In this document: positions 20,335 to 33,000 of the stretch, one piece after another
Layout of the letters: every line of letters begins with the position of its first letter
How positions within the stretch are numbered: position 1 is the stretch's first letter
Assembly (NCBI GenBank): GCA_023078555.1
Contig: CM041196.1
Location: 682,001 to 746,000 of the forward strand
Source of the DNA: Ulva prolifera
Taxonomy: Eukaryota; Chlorophyta; Ulvophyceae; Ulvales; Ulvaceae
Direction: 5' to 3'
DNA: 64,000 nt
Translations under genes and position numbers: made by a program
Notes under the pieces: generated by a model
Databases searched by the model: none
The model's input: the letters and a program-made list of their open reading frames with translations, nothing else
Told to the model about the DNA's origin: nothing

Positions 20335-23300
20335 ACGGTTCGGTGAGGCTTGTGGCGAGGGAGGACGTCAACGGCTACGCCACCGGCGCTGTGCAAGTGT
20401 TTGTGGACGGTCGGTGGGGCGCGGTGTGCAGCGAGCGCTTTGATGACCGCGACGCTGCAGTAGCGTGCCGACAGCTGGGCTTCGGCGCCGGCACTGAGGC
20501 GGTCGGAAACCCTGTCTTCCAGCAGCTGCTGCAGAACAGCGGCGCTGCCATGGCGGAGATCACTGCCGTGCGCTCCCCTCCACCTCCAACTGCTGGCCCC
20601 CTCGCAGCTATAGATCACCGCTGCACATTTAGCCTCCAGTATGTTTGAGTGGCATTCCAACGCGATTCTTATTTCAACGTGCATTAGCGTTCAACACGCA
20701 AGTTTGTCTCGGACTCGAACGTGTTTGGATAGCCTGCGGGTCCGCTCTGCGGTGCAACCCTTGCCACAAACCATATGCAGGCCTTGAGCACCCTTTGCAT
20801 TGCAGTGCTGGTAAGGGATGCACTCCTGCGCGTGGACAATCTATCACAGTCATCAATGGCAAAGACACGCTGTGGCAAGCATCCTGTTTGGGAAATTCAA
20901 CATTGGCGACAAAGTATGCAGCTAGCGCCACACATATGTATTGTACTGATGTCAGTGCCAGCATTGCAATCATTCAGCACATTCCATAGCACCTCCGCCC
21001 TGACAATCCGATTGACTGGTACCGCACTGCATTGGAATTTGATTCAGTGTGCTTGAGCAGAGATTACATTGCCCGTTGCGTAAGGCAATTCATGCACATA
21101 AGTTGGCTTGGCGCCTGCGGCTCCTCGCTAGTGATGTGGCCTGCACGACGCATTTTCCAAGCGTCCCAAATCGTACCCTGCATTTCATTCCAGTATTTGC
21201 TTCATGTGATTGATAAGCAAACGTTTGAATGCAACTCTGCCCTCAACTCACCTGAGCTTGTGACCGGTGGAGTCCACGATTGACAGTGTGGAGCCAATGC
21301 CTTGTGTTGCTGAAACATTGTCAGTGTCAAGCGCGGCTTGCGAGAGGGGCCAAGGTACCGCAGTGCTGGCGGCGGAAGCCCACTGGCAGCCTGGGACCTG
21401 CCACAGCGTGGTTTGATGCGTGCAAGCTGAGGTACGCATGTACATGTGGCGTCAGTCTGACAGCCGTGTCCCACCATGGAGGTTTATAGCCGGTGTATGG
21501 ACTGTCCTATGCCGCGGCCTCCGGTCTGACGTAGCGCAGTGAATCACGCCGGTACAGCTGGGCTCTTGTGAACCATATTCAAGTTTGGTTCAAAACCCAT
21601 GCCATTGAAAGTCGAGCACCACAATTTAAAACACGCCACCAGAAGCATGGATTCGGACATCCGCCTGAATGGACCCCTCCTCAACGTGATGAGTTGGTCT
21701 CGTGCACACTACAGACACCACCTCAGGGCAGACCACCGTAGCCACCACCCTTCGAACGGCAACGAATGTGTTTGCAGGCGCCGTTTGTGTTGGAGAACCT
21801 GGGGTGCTCTGGGGACGAAGGCCGCCTCGTGGACTGTCCCCCACAGGCCATGCCAGAAAGCACCCGCGGCAGAAACGCGGGCTGCACGCCCTTCGAAGAC
21901 AACTATGCCTTCGTTGTCTGCGGCGCCACCTCCGGCCCCGGTGCGGCCCCACCACCCGCAGCAGCAGGCCCGCCTCATCCTGGACGCATACCCGCTGGCT
22001 CAGATCATGTGGGGCCTCACCTAAACAGGCCGCGCCCGGCCACCTTGCAAGCTGTGCTGATCGGTACATTTGCCGTAACTGCGAAATTCCTCAACATCTT
22101 CCTCGATTGCTAGGACAACTCGACCACTGTAGGGTAGGAAAGAGTTCAAACGTGACACTCACATAAGCGTCGTGGCAGGTTCTGTGCGAGCCTCCTTAAG
22201 GAGCGCTAAGCTTTGTTCATATTGTTGCGCCGGTCAATGTGCCCACTCGTCGTAGTTGCAGTAGTAGTTGTTTGTGTGAAGATTCATCAATGCTTGTACA
22301 ATTCGCGCCAGCGCTGATGCGGCGCCGCACCTGCTCCGCGATTGGCGCAGGCCTCTATAGCTATCATCCCATACAGGCACACGCGTTTGCAAATGGGTGG
22401 CACATGCCTTATTCTCACCAAACCTCCGAATGCATGAGTGCACCTGAATTAAGCCATGCGTAAGTGGAGCTTACAACAGACATGGGGCTTGCAGAGGAGG
22501 GCAGTGTGCGGCTGGCCGGCGGGGCCGAGGCGGAGGGAGGCGGGGCGCGCTTCGGGCGCCTGGAGGTGTTCTTCCGCGGCGGCTGGGGCACCGTCTGCGG
22601 CAGAGACCCCGACAACGGCTTCTCCACCTCGCTGCCTGCAGCCTTCACGCCCGCCTCCGCACGGGTCGCGTGCCGCGAGCTCGGCTACTCTAGCGCCTTT
22701 GTGCAGCAGCCCGTAGGCCAGGTGCGCGGCACCGCAGCATCATGATGCCTCTGTCACATGCATGGCAGCCATGAGGGTCGACTGTCTGCATGCACAAACA
22801 GCGCACGTTCTGGACTTCTTGCTTGTCCAGATTTGGCATCTGCCATGCCTGTACCTTGGAACTCTGCTGGGGCGGCATCGACAGGGGCGCTGGGCGCACT
22901 GTCTCCCGCGATGCACATGCACCGTCTATCGCTGCTCATTGGCATGGGCCACTGCACAGTGGATACACTGCACGTATGTCACAACAACCGCTTCACATAC
23001 GTGAATATATATATATATATATGCCCGCGACACTGATCTGATACTCCATCTTCTCGTGAGCAAGACCCACCACCTCACACACCGCACGCTGGGTGTCAAT
23101 TGCCACAAGGACGCAGTCAGAGGGGCAGGGATCACCGCAATGTGCCATGCATGGGTGCTGTGTGTGTAGGAACGTTTGGCTGAGGCCGATCTCGTACGGG
23201 TGCCCGTCTGGCTCGGGGGCGCCGCTTGTGGCGGCTTCGAGGCTACCCTGGCCGACTGCCCCGGCGTGACCCTCGAGAACCTGTCCCAGCAGTGCAGACA

Positions 23301-26300
23301 CAGCGACGACCTCACCGTCCTGTGCTACAACGGCGATGACCCTGGTGCGCTCTCATCTTGTGCATGTGTGGCATGCACGGGCAGCTTCTAGAATATTGCT
23401 GGAGTCGCATGGTCCAGTTGCATGCATCGTCAGTTTCTTGACTAGAGATTGGGGCCACCCGGGACCTTGGTGCATCCTTTTGGGTGAACCACAATTCAAA
23501 ATCTCGGACATAGCAGAGATCATACTCCCAGATTCATGCCACAGTTGCATGTGTTCTTGTATGCTTCAGTGGCACGCAACCCTACTCCACCACTGGCATA
23601 GACATGAAACCTCCACGGTGCAGGCATGGACGGCTCGCTGCGGCTTCAGGGCGGGGGATCGGGCGCCGCGTTTGAATATGGCCGCCTCGAGATGTTCCTG
23701 CGGGGCTTCTGGAGCGACATTTGCAGCACCGAGGCATTCACTCCCGATTCCGCACAGGTAGCGTGCAAAGTGCTCGGCTACGACGGCGGCGTGTCGCTGG
23801 AGTTCCCTGAGCCTTTCCATGGAGCACAGAGCGAGGTGCTTCCTTGACCTCCGCCTGCATGCTGAACACCAGGCCGCCCAACACTGTAGCTGCCTTGAAA
23901 AGTCGATGGCGTCATCCAGATAGCGCCAGCTGCTTGAGCGTACGAGTGAGGCAGCGAAACCAAAGTTGAAGAATTAGGACACGCCACGGGAACAGTGCTA
24001 GAGTGGTGTTTCTGAGTGTGATAACATGGATCCGTGGCACTCGAGTCATTCTCGTTTGTTGCCGTGTCACATTGGGCTATGGCAGCGCCTAGCTAGCTAT
24101 AGCCTCCCGCGGGCTACGACCCAGGCTGCCACTCAGGTAGCACTAGCTATGCATCCCATCCACATCAGTTGACAATAAATTATTGCCAATGGTCCCTCTG
24201 GGGTTGGCGCATTCAGCTCAGCACCACATGTGCACCGATGCTGTGCAGGTGCTGCTGGGCGGCGCTCTGCCGGTGGCGGTGGCAGAGGTGGACTGCAATG
24301 GCAGTGAGACGTCCCTGCTAGAGTGTCCTAGCAGCAATGCAGCGATCCGCTTCTGTGGCCGGGATAACACCGTGCTCGCGTGCGTCGACACCGTCGCTGG
24401 TGCGTTGCCACACACACACGACAGCACAGCTGATGCCGCCCCAGGATACGGCTCAGTAAACTCAGATTTACTTTACTTCACTTTACCCCGCGATCAAGTG
24501 GGGCTAGCGCTGGAGCTGGATCACATGTCACTGAGGTGCAACTTGCGATCTCAAGGATGCAGGCCATGCACACGGCTGCAAAGTGGCCATCGCAGTGTTT
24601 CTACCAAATGCGCTACACGCTGCGTCATACTGGCCGCTAGGCACTCAGGTGCCATGCGCAGATGGCCCTGACGCACTGCGGCTGCTGTGCTGTGCTGTGC
24701 TGTTCTGGTGTGATGATGTGCTGTAAGCCCAATTCATGCATCTAGGGCCGGCGAGACACCAGCTGAGCGCAGTTCCGTAGCTGTGACGCTTCATGCAAAC
24801 CCTCCTCGCCGCTGTGCAGATTGTGACTCAGATCCGCAGGAGGAGCAGGGTGCGCTGCGCCTAATTGACGGCGTTGGCTCGCCGTGCGACCCCCTGTACA
24901 GCGGCGTGGTAGAGATCTTCAACGCCGGCCGCTGGGGGACCATCTGCCGCAACAGCGCAGTGGATGCGGTCACCGCCGATGTCGTGTGCCGCCAGCTTGG
25001 CTTTGCCCAAGGCACACCCATCAATGGCGGCGAGCCAGAGGTGGACAACAACATTGCTGAGGAGTCGGAAGTGCCCTCAGAGACAACATGGCTGGCTAGC
25101 TTGCGGTGCCGCGGCCCGGAGGCGACGCTGACGGAATGTCTCGAGAATGACGAACAAACCTTCTTGGGCGGCAGCGGCGGCGACATCTGCGGGAGTCGAC
25201 TGCACGTTGCTTGTCGGCAGTTTGCGGTTCTGGAGGCTCTTGAGCAGCCCGCGCCTGCTGCAGGTGAGCACATCTCTTCTGTCAAAGCACTCCTTCAGCT
25301 TCTGGCGCTCTTCAATAAGGCAAGCTCAGCTCTCAGCCACATCCTTGTCAGTTCCGGCACGGCCGCGTATTCAACACGTACTCAAAGTGCCAAAGAGATC
25401 GAAACCTCAAGTACCCCACGAGCGGACCTTGAGCACACAGGGCCTGCTCAGGCGGCCACACACGCACCGTCGCGAGCAGAGCCTGAATGTTTCCGGATTT
25501 GCACCATGTTCATCTCATCGGAACACCGCATCAGACTGACCAGATCGCATTCCCGATGATTTGTGGGCCGGAGGCGCAAGGAGACACTGCTTAGGGACTG
25601 CATGCCGTTCTTTCTGATATCTTGCCTCTGCGATTAAGCTATGAGAGGAAATCTGTGTTGAGCCGGCAACAATGACTTCGCCAGGAACAGCAATTGTGGT
25701 AGCGTGCTCAGTCTGGTTGGCCTGCTTCGTCAAGTGATGTGCCGCAAATCATGAAGCCATGCACTGGGTGCAGCGGAGGGAGACGTGCGGCTGGTGCAGC
25801 AGCGCAGCATCGCCAACTGGGCGCTCGGCCACCTCGAGGTCGTCGTCGGCGGCTCCTGGCGGCAGGTCTGCACGGCGGGCTTTGACGACAAGGAGGCCAC
25901 CGTTGCGTGCCGGCAGCTGGGGTACGGCGCCGGCACCATCGCCCCATTCTTTCAGGTCGCCGACCCTCCAGGTGCGGACGCTCTCGTGTTCCCGGACGTC
26001 GGTGTGACGCTGCCCGGCTGCGACGGTAGCGAGACGACGCTGCTAGAGTGCGGCGCTGAGGAGCAGAACCGTCCGTTCTTCACCAACCAGCAGATGATAT
26101 TTGGCTGCCGGGACAGCCGCGAGCCGGGGCTGACGCTGGCGTGTGTGGTGGAGGAGGCCGCCGGTGCGCTGCCCCCGCGTGGGTATCTACTGTAAACGAT
26201 TGTGCAAACACAGTCTCTCAGGCGGCATCTCAGGCCCTGTCAGCACAGGCTCCAATGAGGTGGCCTCGCTTATCACACGTGGACCTGCTGTTCCGGGCGT

Positions 26301-28918
26301 GTGCGATGGGTATGAGGGGAAGTCTGATGCCGCTCTTGGCCGGGCCCCGGTTAGACTCCTTAAGACTTCAGGCCCCTCTGGCGCAGCAACGGACTGTGCA
26401 TGTATTGAGGCTGCAGAATGTTGCGTGTCCACTCTCCCATCACTCAGAGAAGCACGGCCACGCTTCAGATTGCATCGTTGGCGTGAGCCGGGTATGCTTA
26501 AGACATGGCAGCACGCAATACAGAACGCGATGTGATGCCAAGTGCAGGGGAGGAAGGCGCCTTCCGGCTGGTCGGTGGAGAAGTGTCCGCGGATTTTGGC
26601 TTCGGCGTGCCGCAGATCTTCCACGCAGGCGCGTGGGGAACGTTCTGCAACGGCGACGACAACCGCTATGACTACTTCGAGGGCTCGCAGTACCTCGGCC
26701 TCTCCACCTTTGATGACGTGCGCGGCCCCTCCCCATGCATACGTTCATGTGTGAAGATCACCAGCTGCAGCTGCATCATGGGCGATGCTGTGGGTCATGT
26801 TGGCATGCAGCTGTGCCAACGCTGTCAGAAATCAGTCTGACTCAAACCTGCTAATTCTGCGGCATTCAAGCTGAGCTCAACTCCTGGCTGGAGCTGTGCT
26901 TTGTTACAAAAGAGAGTGAGCTGGTGCTGCGCTACATTAACATGGAGTAGTAGCTTTCTCCTTTGGTGTTCACCAAAAATGCCTTCCTTCCCAGCTTTCA
27001 TGCTGCAATCGCTACACTCCAGCTGTGCTAATCGCTGTGGAAATGGCTGTTTGCTCTCCCGCTGTATGTTCACATGGATCCTGTGTGGCTGCAGGCCACA
27101 GCCCGGGTCGCATGCACGGGCCTCGGCTTCACAAGTGGCTTCTTCCAGTTTGGCGGCCCCGACACGCAGGCCGCCCCGCTGCCGCCGCCATGGATTGGCG
27201 TCGCCTTCTGTGACGATGACGACACGGAACTCGCTGACTGTGCCCGTGCCACCTTTGGCGACACCGCAGCGTGCGGCGTGACGGTCGAGCTCTTCTGCTC
27301 CAATGCCGCCGCCAGTGCGCGTTCGGGCCGCATATATGCAATGTTGCCTCAGGTCATAGGCAAGGAGACGTGGGCGGCTGTGGCACTTGATCATGTACAG
27401 TGGATGCATTGTGCTCTGGGGAACGCTGCCCTTCTTGCATGGCTTATCTAGAACCATGCATTCAGCTGATGCCTTTACACAGGGGGAACTTGGTAAATGG
27501 CACAAAGTACGGCCTGGAAGCTATGGGTGATGCTTTGCAGGGGCGCTGGACGGCGAGGCACGGCTGGTGGGCGGCCGCGCCGACCCCGGCGGAGTGTGGG
27601 AGTACGGCCGCCTCGAGGTTCGTGACCGCGGCGTCTTTGTGCGGCTGCGGGACCCCGCGTTCAGCGATTCACTTGGACGTCGCGGTGCACTGGTGGCGTG
27701 CCGGCAGCTTGGGTATGCTGTGGGCGCTGAGGTCACCATGGGCGACAGCTCGGCGTTGCCAGGGCCCGCGGGCGCGACGTTCGCAGTCAGCGGGATCCTG
27801 TGCGACGGCAACGAGGAGCAGCTCGGCGACTGCGAGGTGTTTCGGCAGAGTGCCGACAGGTTTTGCAGCACCGCTGATGCCTGCAATGTTGCAGTTCTGT
27901 GCTCAAACCCCAGCAGTGCGGCCCAAGACCAGTCTCAGACAGGCGCAACGCCTTTGCATGCAGCGGCTGCTGCAAACTACCCAGTCACACATCCCAAGCG
28001 CCCTTAAGCACAATTGCTTGCACATAAATGATATCTTATGGATAACATATTTGCAGCATGGCCTGCACTGCACTTGGCAAGCAGCGAGTCCTGAATATCT
28101 GGGCCGACCTCCGACGCTCTTGCGTGCAGACTGCACCGTGCCAGGTGGCACACCCGCAGCCGGCGACTTGCGGCTCGTGCCGCTTGCCGACACTCCGGCG
28201 CCGTCCGCCTGTGACGAGGTCCACTTTGGCGGCGTTGAGATCTTCAACAGCGGCCGTTGGGGTGCCGTCTGTGTCGGCTTCGGCGCGACGGACCAATACG
28301 TTCTCGACGCGAAAGTAGTCTGCCGCCAGCTCGGCTTCCCCTTCGGACGCATGTATGATGTGGCTGAGGTGACCGGGGAACCCTACGACTACAGCCCCTT
28401 CCCCGCGGACGACGCGCGGCCGAGCGACTTTGTGTGGGCGACGGAGATCGTGTGCACCGGCCCGGAGGCGCGCCTGGACGAGTGCCTGTTCACGGAGAGC
28501 GAAGATAATAACCTTTTCGGACTTCCCGAAGCCGGTGCTGCGAGTAGCTGCTTCCGCATCCTCGGCGTCGTATGCAGCCAGTTTGACCTCGTCGGTGCGA
28601 TCTCTGATAATGGCAAGGCTTATGCTTCGCGTCCACAAGCTGCATCTGCAACGTTGAACAACGTGTACACAACGTTTGCTGATGTGCATGCCATAGCTAT
28701 GCTATACTATGATGTGCCTGCATCTACATCAGATCTAGATATGGCAATGTGATGGTCGCGATGTGCATGATGTATGCATATATGACACAATCTACCACCA
28801 TCTCAATTGTGATGTAGCATTGCGGCATGCCTATGGCCATGCAAATTCGTGTAAGTTTCACCGTTTTCAGCACAATGCCTGAATCTTCTCGGCTGTGTTT
28901 GCAGAAACCGAAGGGTGA
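20335..28918 (+). CDS. Multi-domain SRCR protein, 8 SRCR domains (5' end not found)
   Basis: Scavenger receptor cysteine-rich domains are extracellular ligand-binding modules; here they probably form a secreted or surface protein. Exons: 20335-20567, 21778-21940, 22495-22721, 23170-23344, 23624-23835, 24249-24399, 24820-25263, 25774-26163, 26548-26717, 27095-27314, 27541-27915, 28130-28594, and a tiny last exon 28905-28918 (ETEG then TGA). All phases agree and give at least 1,079 residues. Domains 1-3 and 6 are each split by a phase-0 intron (for example RWGAVCSERFDDRDAAVACR in one exon, then ENLGCSGDEGRLVDC in the next). Domains 4, 5, 7 and 8 are single exons, and every domain boundary is a phase-1 intron. 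Domain 7 lacks the first canonical Cys (RGVFVRLRDPAF). No transmembrane segment is visible. A 5' exon ending in phase 1, with the signal peptide, must lie upstream of 20,335 but was not identified. The last exon is the least certain part. Confidence 0.88.
24447..24487 (+). repeat. Dispersed ~40-bp repeat, copy 2
   Basis: GATACGGCTCAGTAAACTCAGATTTACTTTACTT-like sequence also occurs at about 1452-1491 in P450-A intron 1. Both copies are intronic and contain AGTAAA..ATTTACT, a small inverted repeat. Probably remnants of one repeat family. Confidence 0.45.
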
Positions 28919-29864
28919 CACCCTGCACCACCCTCACTGCACCCCCTACAAAGGATGTCCTGGTGGGGAAGGGGCTGAGGTGGCCGCGCCATATACATTG
29001 GGCACGGCGGTCTCACAACAGCGTCCCCAGCCAACACCGGTGCAACCACCGTTGTGGCTGTACCCTACGGCCCTTTCACAAGCCCCCATAGATGCCCCCG
29101 CCATACACCGGTACGCATGGCCCTACAGACAGCATTAGCCTCAAGCTAGCGCTGGATATTCGCGAGCCGTCTGTATGGTGAAAGTGTTTGGCCAGCGCCG
29201 CCTGAAGATGATGCAGAAGATGTGACATGGCCCACCATTCAAAATTGTTTCTGCCAATAGATACTGCAGTCTGAGACCAGCATGCACACGCGGCGGCTTG
29301 CCTCCAAATCTAGATTGTCAGCCCTGACAAGGAATACTAGTGGGTGCTAGCGCAACCGGCATGCTGTGTGACTGATGGGCACTAGGGCCCAATCGATAGT
29401 GTCATATTGTGACCATGTCGACGGATGCAGCAGAAGCCTCTCCATCATAGTAGTGTAATTCACCTTCCATCAAGTGCAATACAACAGATCTCCAGGACAA
29501 GCAATAGCAGCAGCTGCCAGTGCCCTCCTTGCTTCGCTGCCTGAGCAGGCGCAGCCGCTGGTTCTGATTGCAGGCACGGGGGCGGTCCTTGCCAATTTAT
29601 GGGACGGCAGGTGTACGTACCAGGGACTGGAAGCGGTACCGCGGCGCACACGGCTAGCGTGGACAGCAGCTGAGGAGCATGTGTACATCACCCACCCGGG
29701 GGGGCTCTGACCAGGTTTGAAATACATATGGGGGCAACCCTGATGCAACTGCAATCACGATCGCTTGCGAGGTATTCCGGTGCAAACCCTGCGGGCCCCC
29801 GATAGCTAGTGTCCTACGTATCTCAGGTACGGGGCGGTCATCTTTGTGACACAGTCCCCTACGG
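28919..29864. other. Downstream of the SRCR gene, no recognised gene
   Basis: Likely 3' UTR and spacer; TGTAA occurs at 29,454-29,458. A frame at about 29,474-29,710 (+) is Ala/Leu-rich (AIAAAASALLASLPEQAQPL) and could be a coding relic, but I do not recognise it. Confidence 0.35.
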
Positions 29865-30045
29865 AAAAGGCTGTTCTGACGGGCCTAGCGCTCCTGTGCA
29901 ATGGCGTCTCGCCGCTCGCTGCGGCGCTGCCAGTGGCGCTGCCAGTGGCCATACGGCCTGAGCGGCAAGCCGCCCGCCGCAGCCCAGCTGTCCCTCCTCT
30001 CGCTGGCCTTCGGATCCGGGCGCGTTTGCTATGCCGGTCGCAATG
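29865..30045 (+). mobile_element. LINE 3'-terminal coding remnant
   Basis: The frame reading KAVLTGLALLCNGVSPL and then AIRPERQAARR matches the C-terminal codons and early 3' UTR of the LINE fragments at 58,257-59,113 and 60,392-61,086 (KAVLTGLAVPCDDLSPL..., AIRPERRAARG in the shifted frame). The nucleotide match extends through the stop region, with a short insertion. A diverged fragment in the opposite orientation to the 58-61 kb copies. Confidence 0.6.
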
Positions 30046-33000
30046 CGCTGTCTTCAGAGTTGCATTAGTACCTTTCGTGATATAGTACGTTAAGCAAAAA
30101 TACGCGTATGGTACGTTGGCTCCAATCTTGGGGGGTTGAAAAGTACGCTGTATAGGCTACATGACTGGCTTGGCGCCTGAGGTGATGGCCAGACTTGGTA
30201 GTGCCACGGTCACTGTCATCTATGCTCAGGCACACTATTGCAGAGAACAGTACAATATACTAACAGTCAGTTAGTTTATCAGGTTACTCAGGCTCATCAT
30301 GCAATGCAAGGGATGTTAAAAACCTCCTTTGGCCTTGTGGCTAGAGGTGCACCACAGTGCAGAGCTCTAGGTATCTCAAAACGCGTAGGTCCGAAACGTA
30401 CGCGCGTACTATACGCTGATAAAGTACGTTGGAATAAAATGCGTGTATTAAACGTACCGAAATCGAAAGATACGCGTATTAATGCAACTCTGGCTGTCTT
30501 CATCGCAGGCTTCTCAGCCATGTGATGGGGCGCCCCTCCGCAGCCGGAAACAGCCCAGGTGCGCTGCCACTTGTGCTGTGGCTTGGGCATGCTTTGCTTG
30601 CCTATAGCCTCGCCGTGCTGCAAGGTAACGGCGCTGTTGTGTTGCCATGCCACACTGGGGCTGGCCTGGTTGTGCGTAGGGGCTGGCTATGAGGGGCGTC
30701 GAGGGGAGCTCTAGGGAGGGTCTGGGGGCTGGCCTAGGGGCACCCCAGGATTCTTAGGGGGCCAGTGGAGGCCGGGCTGCAAGCATCATGATGGGCCAGA
30801 GCCGCCGCGCGGGCGGTGGGTCTCTGTGAGTGGGCTCGAAGCTGCGTGATTTTGTGGGCGTGTAAGTGTGAGTGTGTGTCGGGCTTGTAGGTCTGTGTTA
30901 CAAGACAAAGCAAGCAAGACAGTCAACACCACGGACAGTCACATGGCTGACAGGTCGCTTGCTTTGCCTGCCCATTGTGCTGCCGTTTCTCCTAGGCTGC
31001 AAGGCGCTAGACTGCTTGACCTGCAGCTTACGCCCCAGGCACAGACATGTTGCATCACGTGTGTCAGGTAATAGTGAACGCTGCTCCGCAAGTCAGTGAT
31101 GCGGGCTTTGGCGGTGCACAGGCACTCCGGGTGTGGCTCAGTGCTCCTGCAGCCACGCACGGATGCATGAACTATCAGTTCGAACGGAATTCCAGGCGGG
31201 ACTTAACATCAGCTGCCAGGGCATACAGGGAAGAGGGGCGTACACTCAGCTACCTCGGCATACTGGGCACATGGCGGGATTCGCAAGTCGTACTGTCCAG
31301 GAGCAACTGATGCACTCATTGTTGCACTTTGGGTTGAAATTCTGAGTTGATCAGCTGGTCATCTCCGATGCCAGATAGCCAGACCTGAGCAGGCAATGCA
31401 CGTCACACCGTGGAGATGAGGTCTTCGTATGTTGTCAAACAGATAGCTGGCCATGTAACATTCTGGGCCATGCGAAGACAGGAGCACTGCAACAGCTCGC
31501 CTACCAGCGGGCAAATCTGGGACCATGGTCACCTGGAGAACCACTGTGCACGACAATGAGGCTGTAAAGCATTAGTGTGGGCTCTAGTGTGGAGCTCTAG
31601 TGTGGAGCACAGCTACTATGAACCTGAAGCTACTGGAGCAGTGGCTCAGGAGATGTGAATGCTTGCCAAACGACTTGAATGATCTGTCCTGCAGTGACCA
31701 TGTGTATGCAGGTCAACCTTATCAACAGGTCCCATTGGCACGCCTGACCCGCTTTGCATTGCGAGACTTAATGCCTGCTGCCAACGTGACAGTTCCAGGG
31801 TGTATTGACAAATTCCCTAACGGATACGCCAGATTGTCGTAGAGCTACAACGCTCCAGCAACCAGCCAATGCAGTTGTGCTCACACAGCCCAGTGAGCCA
31901 CGTAGACACCGGCCCGAGGTCGAATTCATGGCCAGTTAAGAAAAGCACAAACGACATACTTGGCGCAGTTGATGGATACACACTGGCATTTGGAGCCCTA
32001 GTGCAGTTGCTGTGGTCTAGTAGCTTGGGCGGGCCATCGGAGCACAGCACCGAGTCAATCGCATGGGTATGGGAGAACTGCAGTCTGCCCTCAAGATCGT
32101 CTACTCTATGAAAGGCACAATCAGGAAAGGCCGTGGCCAGGAGAGCGATCCAGGCAATAGACGTGGACGAGCTCTCGGACGAGGTCTCGAATTCTGCTCG
32201 GCAAAACGCCGCTGCGTAATGACGCTGAACATTGCTGAGCTGCGGAATTGAATGTGATATGGACCAATATCTACTACCATTCAGCAGCAGGACCGGGTGC
32301 GTGAGGGGTGACCATCTCACAGGAATGTGCTAGTCATGTCGCCAGGACTCTGCTTCCAGATCGCCAGGGCGTACCGATCCCAAGCCCAACGCAGCAGTGT
32401 CGTCAGGTCGCGCCACGTGCAAAATTGCACTCGCCTCGCGAAGTTTCGCAGTCAATTGTCTCGAGCTCCACCAAGCACACCATCGTATTCTTGGCCAAGC
32501 TTGGGATCGGAGCTTCTTTCATGCAGATGCAGGACCACCCTTGACCGCACACGGAGTGCCCAGCATGTGAAGCCAGGTGTACGAGCGGTGCATGTGTCTT
32601 CGCAAATTTTTCGCTTTCAAGTGTATACTGTGGACTCACACGCCATGCTTTTCCTGCGTCCGCGGCGTCGATTTTGTGAAAGGGCCCAGTATCGAGATGC
32701 ACGTGTCTGCGGGACTTGGAATCGGTCTTGGGCGCTGGGTGAGAGCATCTCGTGAGAGCCACGTGTACGAATGGCGTGCTGTGCGCTCACGCGAGGTCTC
32801 TGTCTGACCGTCTGATGGCCTGCGTGCTGCATGCATATGGCAAAATGCACAGGTGAATTCCGAGCGGCCGAAGTGCGCAAGGCACATCACTCAGTCCAGA
32901 GCTCAAGAGAAAACCTGCCCGATGCGCTTTTGCAGGGCGTTCCATGCATCCGTTCATTTCTCGGTAGGATCGTCTCCGCACACGAGTGCACAGGCCCGGA

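Noticed and set aside
26825-27505. 226-residue - strand frame
   Set aside because: Antisense to the SRCR second-half exon at 27,095-27,314 of the + gene.
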